NCBI GenBank assembly: GCA_020809705.1
Contig: CP085828.1
Coordinates: 5,146,001-5,210,000 of the forward strand
DNA: 64,000 bases
Direction of reading: 5' to 3'
DNA from: Calonectria ilicicola
Lineage: Eukaryota; Ascomycota; Sordariomycetes; Hypocreales; Nectriaceae
Within the stretch, counting starts at the first letter, position 1. Every line of letters starts with the position of its first letter. Shown here one piece after another: positions 36,280 to 47,252 of the stretch. Position numbers and translations under genes: made by a program. The notes below the pieces were generated by a model that was not told where the DNA came from, searched no databases, and worked only from the letters and a program-made list of their open reading frames with translations.

Positions 36280-36882
36280 GATGGCGACGTGCTACGAGGG
36301 AGACGAGCTCGGATCGGGGAGCGAATTGTTGGCTTGGGCGCCGCAGTGGAACGTCCGTCAAAGGAATGCGATTCTTTTGCGATCGTCAACGCGTCCAGTC
36401 AAGTCCATTGCACAGAGTTTTTTTTTTTTTCTCTCTTGACGCCCATCCATCCCGTGACTGGTCAATGGTGCCTCTCCACTTTAACCACTAGCACCTCCGT
36501 CATCGCCCTGTGGCCGGCTTGGGGCGGCTGTCCTGGGGCAGCTGTGTGGGGCATTGCTAACGCATGTGACTATCAATTACTACTGTATACAGCACATTGG
36601 CTCGTAAATAATGGCGGGGAGACGTCGATGCGACTTTATTTTTTTGCTTTTGGTGAGTGCATGGCTGGTTGGTTGGCTGGCGTCTTTCCCGCGGCCCTCT
36701 TCTTCTTCTCCTCTTCTCCTCTATCCATCCATCCATCCATCCATCCATCCATCCATTCATCCTTCTGATCCACTTTGACTTGACCCAACCTCAACAGCCG
36801 AGAGGAATATTGTACTGTACTGTGCTTTACTGTACTGTACCAAACCTTACCTCTCTCTCTCTTTCTCTCTTTTTTCTTTGTT
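36280..36882. repeat. Intergenic region with ATCC microsatellite
   Basis: About 600 bp between ADE4 and a membrane-protein gene. It has a tetranucleotide microsatellite, about nine copies of ATCC/CATC at 36722-36762, a TGTACTGTAC-type repeat at about 36812-36840, and a CT-rich run at 36850-36870. No gene supported; the open stretches across it are products of these simple repeats. Confidence 0.6.
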
Positions 36883-38706
36883 TTATATGGGGAATGCGGG
36901 GTTGCTGTTGTTGTTCGCAATTGTGTTCTGCGAAACCGCGCTGCGGGTCGACGGTACAACCAGTGGGATGCTGTTGTAGTCCTGGTTTTGCAGCGCCCCG
37001 AACCTCTTCAATCCACCAATAGAGCTTTTTCGCGCCAACTTCGCCAGGTTATACGGCCGAGCCATAACCCCAAACAAATTGACAACAAGGCTTGACCTGT
37101 GACTGACTCGCTGCCCGTTCACGAGGATGTGGCCATTCATCTCGATTTGAGTCGCACGCGAATACTCTTGTGCGCCTGGCTCGCCGTCGTCGTCGCCGCA
37201 CCCGCAGTCGTCGTCAACATGGCTTATTAGCTCCGCAATAAGGTGATGTGCTTGGGATGGCGAGCTGGCAATGACATGGATCATCGGCTCTGTCTCTTTG
37301 ACAGACGCCGTGATGAAGGAGGCAATCGCCCGCCCGAATACAGCGGCCGCAATCACTGGCGTTACACCCATGACACCCATCTGCGTGGCAAGCAGCTGTG
37401 CTGACGCAAAAATTGCTGTGCCCGTAACGAACACTGCGATGCTGAAAACCTTGCTTAGCAATCTCCAAAGAGACATCAGCTTGCTACCTGACCCTCCAGC
37501 CACGCTAATCAGTAGAAGCACCGCATTTCTCGGTCTGGTATATTGCGGGCTTCCACCAAAGTGCACAGTTCCAGCTCGGAGAGTCTTTAAATGGTGCAGT
37601 GTATTGCCAATGACGTCATCCTCGGAAGTCCCTGAAGCGCTATTTGTGTTGCCCAGCTCATTCCGAGCTGTAATTTTGCTTTTCAAATCATCGCCTCCAG
37701 TCACTGTGATGTTGTAAGGCACGTCTGAAAGAAAAAGCTTGTAGTGCTTGGTGAAAGGGGACTGCACAAAATTCCCGATGATGGCTGCTATCGTGACTAC
37801 TCGCTTGTTAGATCTGTCATTGAAGCCCGCCCCTGGAACACACACCTAGAAGATACCACAAGTGCATCCACCAATTAGAATCGCTACCATGCAGATATTT
37901 AGTTCAAGAACATGTCCGGGATTTCGAATGTCAACTCACCACCACCAAGCCAAGATTGCACCCCGCTCTATAATCGAAATTGCACCCTGAGACCCCATCA
38001 AAAGAAGCACCATGCCGAACAAACCAAACCAGACATCTTTTCGAGGAATCCGGAGGCTACTTGGGTGTCTCAGTCGTTCATTCAGTTTCTTGAGTAGGTT
38101 AATCTTCATCGCCTCGACTACTTCCGGTTGGTTGTCTTCTACTGTTGTTCGCCTGTGCCGAATGGTAAAGTTCGGTTTCGTCTGTATGTCCTTGCTGATG
38201 GTTGATTCATACTCTTCTATGCGTCCTGGCACTAGTGCTCCGCCAAATGATAGTGTTGTTGCCAGGGCGCCTCCAAATGGCAGGATGGTGAGTAATTTCC
38301 AAATCTCATCTGTAGGCGCTCCAAGTAAGGCGCCGATTGTGGGAAGGAGGGCAAGTACCGCTGCTGCGCCATTATATGAAGCAGATCGAATCCCATCCAC
38401 TTTGTTCATTATAGCCTTCAGATTATCTGCACATGATGGCCCACTCCGCACACAGTCGCCGTTCTTCATCCATGGATAGACTGAAAAGGCGTTGGACCAC
38501 GACACGATAAAACCATCGACCTTCGTAACGCAGTTTGCGATACTTGAGTTCTTTGCTCGGACCGAAGGGATTTGGCTTGCCAAGATGAGACAGCAGCAAA
38601 ACCCAAGGAAGTTACCAATAGGAAAGAATCGAACGTTGGCAGATTGGATGTGTGAGATCAAAACCATCAACCTCGTTCTTGGGGCGCTACTGTTCTTGTG
38701 CTTCAT
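36883..38706 (-). CDS. Uncharacterised multi-pass membrane protein
   Basis: Two exon blocks on the minus strand: about 37936-38706 (MKHKNSSAPR..., ATG at 38706) and 36883 to about 37845. The first block has a likely signal anchor (IGNFLGFCCCLILASQIPSVRA), then AAAVLALLPTIGALLGAP and WFGLFGMVLLLMGSQG. The second has TIAAIIGNFV, AVLLLISVAGGS, VFSIAVFVTGTAIFASAQLL and a cysteine/aspartate cluster DDDCGCGDDDGEPG. A GTGAGT donor at about 37941 and a TTCTAG acceptor at about 37846 mark the intron, but the simple join shifts the frame, so the exact junction (or a small extra exon) is unresolved. Similar fungal membrane proteins have no known role. Confidence 0.65.
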
Positions 38707-40088
38707 CTTGTGAGATCGTGAATTGTTAAAGAAATCTGTTGATTAGCCATCAATATTAATATGTTAAACCTTGAGCTGAATAGCAATGCCACTATGCTTT
38801 TGCGCAATGGGGGAGACAGGAATTATAAGGGCCTGGGCGCGCTTTAGATAAATGGAAGAGTGTTGCTATCATTGGAATCGTTAGCGACGAATTATTTCGT
38901 TAGGGACCCTTATTCTGTACGAAGTGGCTTGCTTGCGGCAGAGGCCCCTGTGGTGAAGCAAGCTTGTGCACATTTGTGTCTTCAGTGTAGTCTTGCCTGA
39001 TAAAGGACGCATCTAGAGATCGGCAGTACCTTAGTTACTGTCAAATTCGGAATCTTGGGTTCTAATATTGACACCAATTGCCCTATCTTGCTTCCCATGA
39101 TGCCTTGGCTAACAGATGAGATCGACATCTCAAGGTCTCGTCTCCCAATTGCGAGTGTGTGTCTTGATCGCTGGAACATTGGGGGCTAGAACACTAACCA
39201 AATAGGCCGGGTAGAAAGCTGTCATTGTAGTAAAATTGAATGTCATGGCTGACTGCGCCCCATTTGTATGCCTTGCAAGAGCGTCGCGCACCCATCTGAA
39301 TGTGCAGAAAAGACATTGAGTGATTGCTCCATATCTACTGATGGTTGCACTCCACCACTGCTGGGTCTGTTGATGGATTCGATCCGATGTCCTGTGGCGT
39401 TGCGATTCACTGGCTTATTGGCGATCGCAGTGAGATTCAGAGGCTTACGTTCAGCGCAGTCGACAACTGTGTCATTGGTTGAGAAGCCTAATGCAGTCTC
39501 TGGATGCATCATTCGCACATTTGGAAGGCTATGACTGCTGAAGAGGATCAATCTCACGTAAGAAGGAGCTCGTATTCAGGAGAGCTGATTTCATCTGTCG
39601 ACTGCATGTACTTGGGGCTTTGCATTTTGCTGCGAAGCCGAGTAGCCGGGTGTACAGACCTTTCGGTTCCCCAGCCTGATTCTTCCCAATTTGGATTCTA
39701 AGTCGAACCCCAGTCTAGCAAAGCCAAGTGGTGACAACTTTAGCGCTGTTTCAATATTCAGCTAGGTGCTAGCGAGTTTATGAGGCCTGCGTTCCAGCCC
39801 AATTTACTACTGCTCTGGTACTAAAGCTTGGTTGTGCCATCCACTGCCTTGCTCAAGGCATACTCGATACCCATCTGATGTAGATTCGTTTGGCCAAGAG
39901 CCTCATTCATTACCAATGTTTGGAAATATTAGTCTTCGATGGCTCAAGCTCTGATTTGCATCTCTACCACTGAGATCACTCAGCATATCATTTGCAAGAC
40001 TTGTTTAGTGGTGACACGCGCGATCCTGATTGATAACCGGGTAATTCTGAAATAACAAGGACTAATCATTTAGAAAATTTGCTCCAGG
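38707..40088. other. Intergenic region without a supported gene
   Basis: About 1.4 kb. The longest open stretch (minus, 39243-39557) has no domain and a composition like random translation. I see nothing else. Confidence 0.4.
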
Positions 40089-42605
40089 CTATACCAAAAT
40101 CACATCATCTAATTTCCTGTCTAATTTTGCCCATCTCTTTAGCAATATCCACCCAACACTCAATCGTCGGCATACTGCCCCATCACGCTCAACCATCATT
40201 ACGTTCATCACAGGAGCCGGCCATATCAATTCACCATTCAAATCGCTATAAGTGAGATCAAGATGTCTTAGATCCTGCGCCTTTTTGTAAACCTTGCTTG
40301 TGGGAATGCCGAGAATCTCATCGCCAAGTTCAGGGACAAGGCACGCAGGGCCATCGCTAAACCCCATCCCAGACATGACGGAAACAGACAGGCCGATAAA
40401 ACCCTTCACCTCGCCGTTTGTGATTTCTTTTGCAGTTGGGGAGGTGGGTATCGGCATGAGCATTCCAATACGCTGATTGGAATTGTCATGAATTTCGTAA
40501 CAAGAACCGGCAAGATGACAGGTCCAAGAGGAGCTGCTATGATGGGATTTGTGCGTTGCTATGTTGAGCGAGACGCTTTGGGCTTGGGTAGTCAGCATTC
40601 CAGTCTCAAGGCCGACCGAGAACTTTCTTAGGGAATTTGTTAACATGTCTTTCCTAAAAGCATTAAAATTCGGCCAGCGATCCAAAAGAGATCGCCCAAC
40701 GTTGAGAAAGGACTCTTTCTCCCAAAAGTCGGCGTTGAGAGGAGATTTTAGTTGCAAACATCCCTCGGCTGCTGCAATGGCCATGGAGATTTGCGGTGCC
40801 TGGCTAACCCGATCCTCCACATATGACTCTTTATCAAGCTCATAAACCTTGTTCCACTCTGCTTGTACTGAATTATTGTCTTCGGCAATAGTTGGTTTGT
40901 GACCGTCTCTGGTGTTGACTACATAATCCCAGATAATTACGGGGCCGCAGAAGCTACTTCTGAATAGATAGTCGATGTCACCAGATACAGACGACCAAGA
41001 CCAGCTTGGAAGCAAGATATCTTCTGAGATGCGGCATTCATGCACATTTTCTTTAGATATCATCTCCTCAGGATACCAAAGGAGCGCTCGGCTTATGTCT
41101 GCTACAGGTAAGCCGAAGTAGCAAGCAGAAAGGCTGCCGTATAAAGCCATTAATACGCCAGCGAACCCATTGTATATATCAGTGAGATAGGTTAAAGAAC
41201 GACAGTTATACCCCCGAGTGTGCAACCGATATGTATCGAACGGAGTCATGGGGCTACCACCGAAACTCCGAAGATGAGGCATGCGTTGCTGGTAACCTCC
41301 TCCCATGGGTATGTCAAGATCTACCCAGGGATCTCGATTGAGGAGGTTGTCTTCATATACATGCCCCGTGTGGCACTCGTAAATTACTTGGTGAGTCGTG
41401 AAATATAACTTTCTCTCGGGTAAAATGGCTTCTTGATATGTCCATCCACGAGACGCCCAGACAGAGGGCAACACACTTCGCCGGAAAGGAGGAAGAAATG
41501 TCAGGATTTCAAGCCCATCAAAGGAAGCAGACTTTGTGTTGTATGTTCGAGGGACTGCGACGCCGGGAATGCCGTCATCCACACTACCGCATGCAGCCAG
41601 AACCAACACGACAGAAGCTTGAGAGTATATGTCAACCATTGACTCGATTTGTTGTAGTTTGTTGATTGGGTCGTCTTGAACGATGCAGAGCCTATCCGCC
41701 CACAAGTATCTTTCACCAAGACTCTCACAAATTTGCATGGCTTGTTCTATGGCGTTAGGTAAAATATCCGCGCGTAAAGCTCCCTCAGTCTCCAGTTCTT
41801 GGATATTTGAGACTTTGGCCAGAGCTTTGGATGGATCTGGGCTTTTGCCCCAAACATAACTCAATGCCAGAAACGGGCACCAATCTTGCGGTTGCACCAA
41901 TTGTCTCTTGAAAACATCGATTAGACGAAAGCCTGGGGGGATAACAGTCCGACTAGGAGGAATGTATTTGTTGTGATTTCCATCGCAATATTTGATCCAG
42001 CTCTTGACGCGATCCCAGTTGATTTGAGGAGTTACAACACCTAAACCGCTATCGAGCATTGGCCATGAGGTGTTGTCTAAACTCGGAGAACTTCGGAAGT
42101 AAACTTGAAACGCTGGGAATTCAGAGATCAATTCTTCATCTTCATCATAAACTTCCAGCCACATCTGAGCAGGGTCCGGAGGGTCATAATCAGCCTTGAG
42201 AAAGTTGATGCTGAACGTGAGTGATGAAAGATGAGGATCTTGTGGCTGCTGAAGACTTGAATAAACATCGATGGCACACCCAACCAGGCTACAGAAAGAG
42301 CATCCCGAGTCTTGGCGCGCCTGAATCTCAGATCTGGATCCGAAATCGACACTGCATTCTGATGCTGCATTTTCTGAGCAGAAAATAAGATGTCGTATTC
42401 GGAGATGTCGACAAAGAGCACAAAGCGCCTCCTTGGTCTGAGGTATGCAGGCTTGGCAGTTGCTATGAAAGAGATCTCGTTGGTCCTCTTCCCATGAGCG
42501 CTCACCACTTGTACTAGAAGAGTAATTTAAACACTCGCAGTCAGCGCAGGGAGGCCCGAGAATCGGGGTAGCGGCATCTTGATTAGACGAGTTGGAGGAG
42601 GCCAT
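40089..42605 (-). CDS. HET-domain (heterokaryon incompatibility) protein
   Basis: Single-exon gene of 838 residues, ATG at 42605. The HET domain spans about residues 240-410: FLALSYVWGKSPD, ILPNAIEQAMQICESLGERYLWADRLCIVQDD, then SMVDIYSQASVVLVLAACGS and RGWTYQEAILPERKLYFT. A cysteine-rich N-terminus (CADCECLNYS, CQACIPQTKEALCALCRHL) and a long C-terminus are common in this fungal family. HET domains are related to TIR-like folds and can trigger cell death after non-self recognition, but most family members have no tested role. Gene-poor surroundings fit the accessory nature of this family. Confidence 0.92.
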   Translation of the reverse strand: MASSNSSNQDAATPILGPPCADCECLNYSSSTSGERSWEEDQRDLFHSNCQACIPQTKEALCALCRHLRIRHLIFCSENAASECSVDFGSRSEIQARQDSGCSFCSLVGCAIDVYSSLQQPQDPHLSSLTFSINFLKADYDPPDPAQMWLEVYDEDEELISEFPAFQVYFRSSPSLDNTSWPMLDSGLGVVTPQINWDRVKSWIKYCDGNHNKYIPPSRTVIPPGFRLIDVFKRQLVQPQDWCPFLALSYVWGKSPDPSKALAKVSNIQELETEGALRADILPNAIEQAMQICESLGERYLWADRLCIVQDDPINKLQQIESMVDIYSQASVVLVLAACGSVDDGIPGVAVPRTYNTKSASFDGLEILTFLPPFRRSVLPSVWASRGWTYQEAILPERKLYFTTHQVIYECHTGHVYEDNLLNRDPWVDLDIPMGGGYQQRMPHLRSFGGSPMTPFDTYRLHTRGYNCRSLTYLTDIYNGFAGVLMALYGSLSACYFGLPVADISRALLWYPEEMISKENVHECRISEDILLPSWSWSSVSGDIDYLFRSSFCGPVIIWDYVVNTRDGHKPTIAEDNNSVQAEWNKVYELDKESYVEDRVSQAPQISMAIAAAEGCLQLKSPLNADFWEKESFLNVGRSLLDRWPNFNAFRKDMLTNSLRKFSVGLETGMLTTQAQSVSLNIATHKSHHSSSSWTCHLAGSCYEIHDNSNQRIGMLMPIPTSPTAKEITNGEVKGFIGLSVSVMSGMGFSDGPACLVPELGDEILGIPTSKVYKKAQDLRHLDLTYSDLNGELIWPAPVMNVMMVERDGAVCRRLSVGWILLKRWAKLDRKLDDVILV

Positions 42606-45600
42606 AAATCACTGATCTAAATTCAACTTGATCTTCTGAAGAATGTAGAAAAATGCGACGGGTTGTGAATGGTTACTTGATCGATCTGAGGAAGTCTTGC
42701 GTTGCTGCGTGAGAGGGACAAGTTCTGAACTGGTAGGTGGGGGCATTTTTTGGTGGCGGAGATGCGGGGTGGTGAATGTGATCATGGATGGATACGGTGT
42801 CGGATGCAGGCTTCAGGACGATAGACTTCTCAAGAATCTATTTAATTAATGTCCAGGTTTAGCGAATATATGAATTCTGAGATTATTCACTTGCCACGAT
42901 TACGGAGTCGGTTTTGGGTTCATCGCATTTGTTGCCGCCCGAGACTAGCGCACCACGACGAACCTTCCTATTGTACGATCAAACAAAACGAATCTCAGGA
43001 CTAGCTTATACAATAAACAGGGGCTCATATGGCTTTTTGGAGCCCTAGAGAGGCCTATGGATGCTCCAGTATAACCTAAGATTAATAACAAAGGCGGAGC
43101 GGGGGAGTATCACTATTTATTCCGGCTCATTGGCGGGTACGGAATCTCACTTAACCTCCCAAAGCGGCCCCGTGTCAGTATTCCGTAGGCCTTAATGAAT
43201 CAGCGAGGATAAAATATTCTTGGCCTGTGATCGGCAGCCAAAATGCACTGTCTAACAGCCATCACCATGCCTCTTTCAGCCGACCAGGTGAGGTTACGAT
43301 TGACCAGCTAATTGCAAGCTCATGGCTCTCAAACTATTCACACCGCCATTTTGTATTTCCCAGTTGAAGCTTTATGTATGGATACTCACTCGAGCGGCCC
43401 CCTCTGTACTGCCATCAGGCAGATTAGGCGACAGGGCCGGTGAGCACTGCCGAGCAAATAGAGACGCACTTGGCGACAGCGAATTTCAGGGAACCATACA
43501 CTTTGAAGGCGGGATGGGGATTAGAAATTAATTATGGTTATCTGGTAAAATTGTCTAGGCGTATTATATGCCACCTTTGAGGAGAAACCTGGTTCGCAAA
43601 CCGGTGAGCATGCTGTGTTGGCACTCTGCGCCTTGCATTAGGTGGTGGTGCAATATGGAATGCTGACCGAGGCCTGCCAGCTGGCGGTCTGCCATTGAAC
43701 TGATAAGGTTACATCGTAAGAAACTGAATCTGCCTCACCCTTCTGTCAGATGTTTCTGTTCTAATTGCCGAGGGGCCTGAGCAAGATATTCTGAGACAGT
43801 CGCCTGTATGATCCTGGTCGAGAATAGCCACCATAATAATGCCCCACACAGACCTCTTTCAGTGCCAGCCAAACAGAAGAAAATTTATTTCAAATGCAGC
43901 CACAATGAGGTCGGTGGTGGCACTGTTCTTTGTAGATCAATCAATAATAATATCATGAAAACGAACTCGTCATAAATATTTGTCTTGTTTTCATAGACTA
44001 GTGTCACCTGTTGGGCGCATGCCAATGCCCGACAACGCAGCAGAAAATGGCATAAATGCCTTTCATTTGGCTAGAAAAGAGACAAGGAGCTGATTTACAG
44101 CAAGCTTATCTGGGTCGGATGTATTCGATCGGGAATGGGCTGCATATCGAGCTATCCTGTCTTCGATTCTGCCCTCACGGATAAGGTATACCGAAGGTCT
44201 TGGTGAGCAAAACTAGTCTCTGGTCTATCCGATCCAAATAAGTCAAAGCGTTTTACGTAAACTAGCTAGACATAGACTATCCCTAGTGGTATACACGAAT
44301 ACACTGGAGCTCGTGCTATGGGTGAGGTGGGAGGTCACTAGCAGCCAGCATTTCAGTTGGCCTGGTTGTTCAACGGAACCCAGATTTCCTCGCCAACCCG
44401 CGGACCCCGGGTACATCTGTTGGGTATCCGTGGGCGCCTAATGCCACACTACTGATACAATATTGCAGATATGCGCCAGTCATTATGCATAGGCTGATCT
44501 CACCATCCAATCACCGGAGGAGTTCAGGCCAAGGAACAAAAACGAGGCTTATGGAGGCGTTAACCTCTCTCCCAACCTTGAGAGTGCCTTCTGGGTGATC
44601 AGATTTCACATTTGGCGCTGCGTCTCTCACCCCACTCTCATGACCCCCGTCTGCTACTGCTGTCACACTCCCTTCTCACTTGCTACCAATCAGTCTCTCT
44701 GAATAACCCCCGTTGTAATGGAGTAGGCCCGTCTTGCGCCATCTTCCGCTAAAAAAGTAAGAGGAACCCCGCTAACTCTGCAGACTTCAGACATCAGAAC
44801 CAACAGAGTGGGGCAGATGGCTGGCAAAAGGCAACTGGAAACGAGCCTCGAGGCCAGGTTACTGATTGCTCGCTGACCAGGCCCGATAGTAGCCGGGGGA
44901 TGGAAGCTGACCAACAAGTTCACAGCCCCTAGGCGAAGCTATTAGGCGCGCTGGAAGGCATGGTGCTGGGAGCCCCCCAGTCTGCCATCCAAAATGCCCT
45001 TCCATCAGAACGCCGCAGGTTGCTGTTGGTTCCATAGGCGCCTCCTACAGAAGAAATGAGGCGCTGGTTCGCCATGCGACAGCCCCGCATGGGCCACGGG
45101 TTTAGCTCAGTCGCCGTACAAATCCACCAATGCGGAGAGATCTGCAAAACTGCTGGGGCAGCTGCATTCGCAAAAGAAATTCAGAGCACAGCAGGCTCGG
45201 TCACCCCGAAACAAGCATGAAGTAAGGGGGTTGCTCCTTGGCGCTAGCCTGTGCGAGGGAAATGCATACACGAGGGTATCTATCCAAGAAACCCGGAGAT
45301 TTCCGGGCATATCACGATTCCAAGGCCGTGTTTCGATGTGTAGGCCGTACTGGACGTCTCGGTGCGGATCCTCACTCACTCTGAGAAATCTTTGATAGAT
45401 ACAATAACCACAAGGAGTTCAGTCCGTCCTTCCATGTACCATGGATTGCTGCCCTTCCCGCCAAGAAAACAATCCACCATGTATTTCATTCGGTATCACA
45501 TCGCGGGGTGGGCTCTGATCGGAGCAACACCGAGGGCCGCATGATGTAGGCTAACAGAGCGGGGTCAAGGCGCCAATCACTCAACATGCACATTCTGGCG

Positions 45601-45933
45601 GTTGAAACTAGAGTGACCTTCCGTGAAAAAAAGAAGCAAAATATCTCGTATCTTTGCACATCCTGTCTCATAGATAGCGGGTAGACGCCTGTCCACCTCA
45701 GTCAAGGCTTAATTGGCTGCCTCGTGCCTCACGTGCAACCAGCCCCCAGGGCCAACAGCAGTACTTAAGAGCGAGCGGCCTCACCCATCCTGTCGTGCTT
45801 GTGATTCTCTACATTCCACTGAGGTATAACCGAAACGAAGAACAAAAAAAGAAATAGCCATCAAGAAGGTCTATCAACCCTATAATTCTGCGTTGCTTGT
45901 CATCCCGCTAACACGCGAAACAGATCCATCACC
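42606..45933. other. Long gene-poor region
   Basis: About 3.3 kb without a supported gene on either strand. Open stretches are short (under about 100 codons) and none shows a domain, a splice pattern or a Met-led hydrophobic signal. Base composition is mixed, with no long repeat or transposase trace that I could see. The last 250 bp (CCTCACCCATCC, then A-rich AACAAAAAAAGAAA near 45841) is a plausible promoter and leader for the next gene. Confidence 0.45.
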
Positions 45934-46440
45934 ATGTCTTCATTTTCCAACCACAGCACCACCCGTAAGAGATCACCCTCGCCCGACATCCTGCCCAACG
46001 ATGACCTTCATGGCAGCCCCCATGGCATAATAACAATCGCGGAAAATCTCGACACGTCAAGTCTGCCAGAATTTGCCGTACTAATGCCGGGGGGTTCAGG
46101 TCTAAATGGTCTGAACGGTGCATCGAGAACGTCGCGCGCTTCCAGCGCTGCCCCCAACGCTCAAGCCAACCGTGGCCCGCACGTCTTCCAATCAAGCTTC
46201 AACCATAGCTTCAACAAGGCTGAGCACAAGCCGAACGACGCTGAATCTGGCTCAAGCCAAAGGTCCAGCCGGGATGACCACCACAACCCCGGCTTCGTCC
46301 ATAGTTTTAATGATAGCTTCAACAACCACGATGGAATTAATGATAGCTTTAATGGCAGTTTCAACTATCCGTCACCGAATGACGAAGGCGCCACTAGAAA
46401 TGGATTGTTTGTTAAATCAAGCGTGGAAGATTCTTTATGA
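45934..46440 (+). CDS. Small protein with repeated SFNxSFN motifs
   Basis: Intronless reading frame of 168 residues with an ATG in good context (ATCACCATGTC). The N-terminal part is disordered (RKRSPSPDILPND, SGLNGLNGASRTSRASS). Three pairs of the motif SFNxSFN follow: SSFNHSFNK, HSFNDSFNN and DSFNGSFNY, spaced by 20-45 mostly polar, N/D/H/S-rich residues. The codons of the copies differ (TTC AAC, TTT AAT), which argues for constraint on the protein. I do not know its function. It has no signal peptide or membrane segment. Regular Phe/Asn repeats could favour self-assembly, but that is inference only. Confidence 0.68.
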   Translation: MSSFSNHSTTRKRSPSPDILPNDDLHGSPHGIITIAENLDTSSLPEFAVLMPGGSGLNGLNGASRTSRASSAAPNAQANRGPHVFQSSFNHSFNKAEHKPNDAESGSSQRSSRDDHHNPGFVHSFNDSFNNHDGINDSFNGSFNYPSPNDEGATRNGLFVKSSVEDSL

Positions 46441-47252
46441 TTGATGCTGATTGTTCAATAGTTTCTCGACGCAGCTGCAGCGAACCTAGCCACGCCGACC
46501 GAGATGAATAAGTGTTTCGATGGAGTAAATCCATCTATACACGATGAGGATAATAGCGAAATGGGACTAGATGGGAGTGAGGTCTATGTTAGAGTTTAGT
46601 CTAGTGTCTAAGATGACGTCTCTTCACAACAAACGAAGCTCCAATCATTGTCTTGCACGCTGATTCAGCTGGGCTATGTCGCTATCGGCTGCTTGTTAGT
46701 GGTATGCTGATGACCTATTTTTGCAGTGGTTCATCGTAACCTGCCACGTGCATTCCCCGTGGCTTGTAGACATGACCTCTTAGTGACGTTTTCGATTCCA
46801 AGTATTGAGCCGCATGGGAATGGTGTCCACGGTTGCCTGACATTGGAGATTTATGAAGCGGACGGACGTCACGTCGATAATCCGTCTTGGAATAAATTTT
46901 TACAAACAACCAAATCCTGTTAATTCCATGAAATGTTAACGGTATTGAAAAGAATAGTAATTATATTAAAGGATGTATTTAACTTGCACTGGATAATCCC
47001 ATCCGGTGCCAATTTCACGCATGCTGTGTTGGGTATCATTTTATTTCCCTCGTTTGTTCTTTTCCCCTCATGGTACAGACTCCTCTTAAATTTCGTTATA
47101 AAAAAACCGACATGACATGTTAGAAACCAATAGTAGTAGTCCTCAAAGATTGCTCATATCTATAGTCTACCTTGAAAGACCCCATAGTCTTTGCACTCGC
47201 TTTTGCCTAATGAATGTAGAGTTAGTGGGGTTGGAGCAGAAAGATATCCGGC
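46441..47252. other. Intergenic region
   Basis: About 800 bp of mainly AT-rich sequence, likely containing the 3' ends of the two converging genes. A short open stretch (46933-47115) has no recognisable product. Nothing else seen. Confidence 0.35.

Noticed and set aside
36636..37022. Open frames across the ATCC repeat
   Set aside because: They translate a microsatellite (IHPS or MDGW repeats) and have no start context or domain.
39243..39557. Minus-strand open frame of 104 codons in the intergenic region
   Set aside because: No domain, no neighbouring exons and a composition expected from random translation; on the plus strand an equally long frame overlaps it.
42606..45933. Possible transposon relic in the gene-poor stretch
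   Set aside because: No transposase or reverse-transcriptase fragment and no terminal repeats could be seen.
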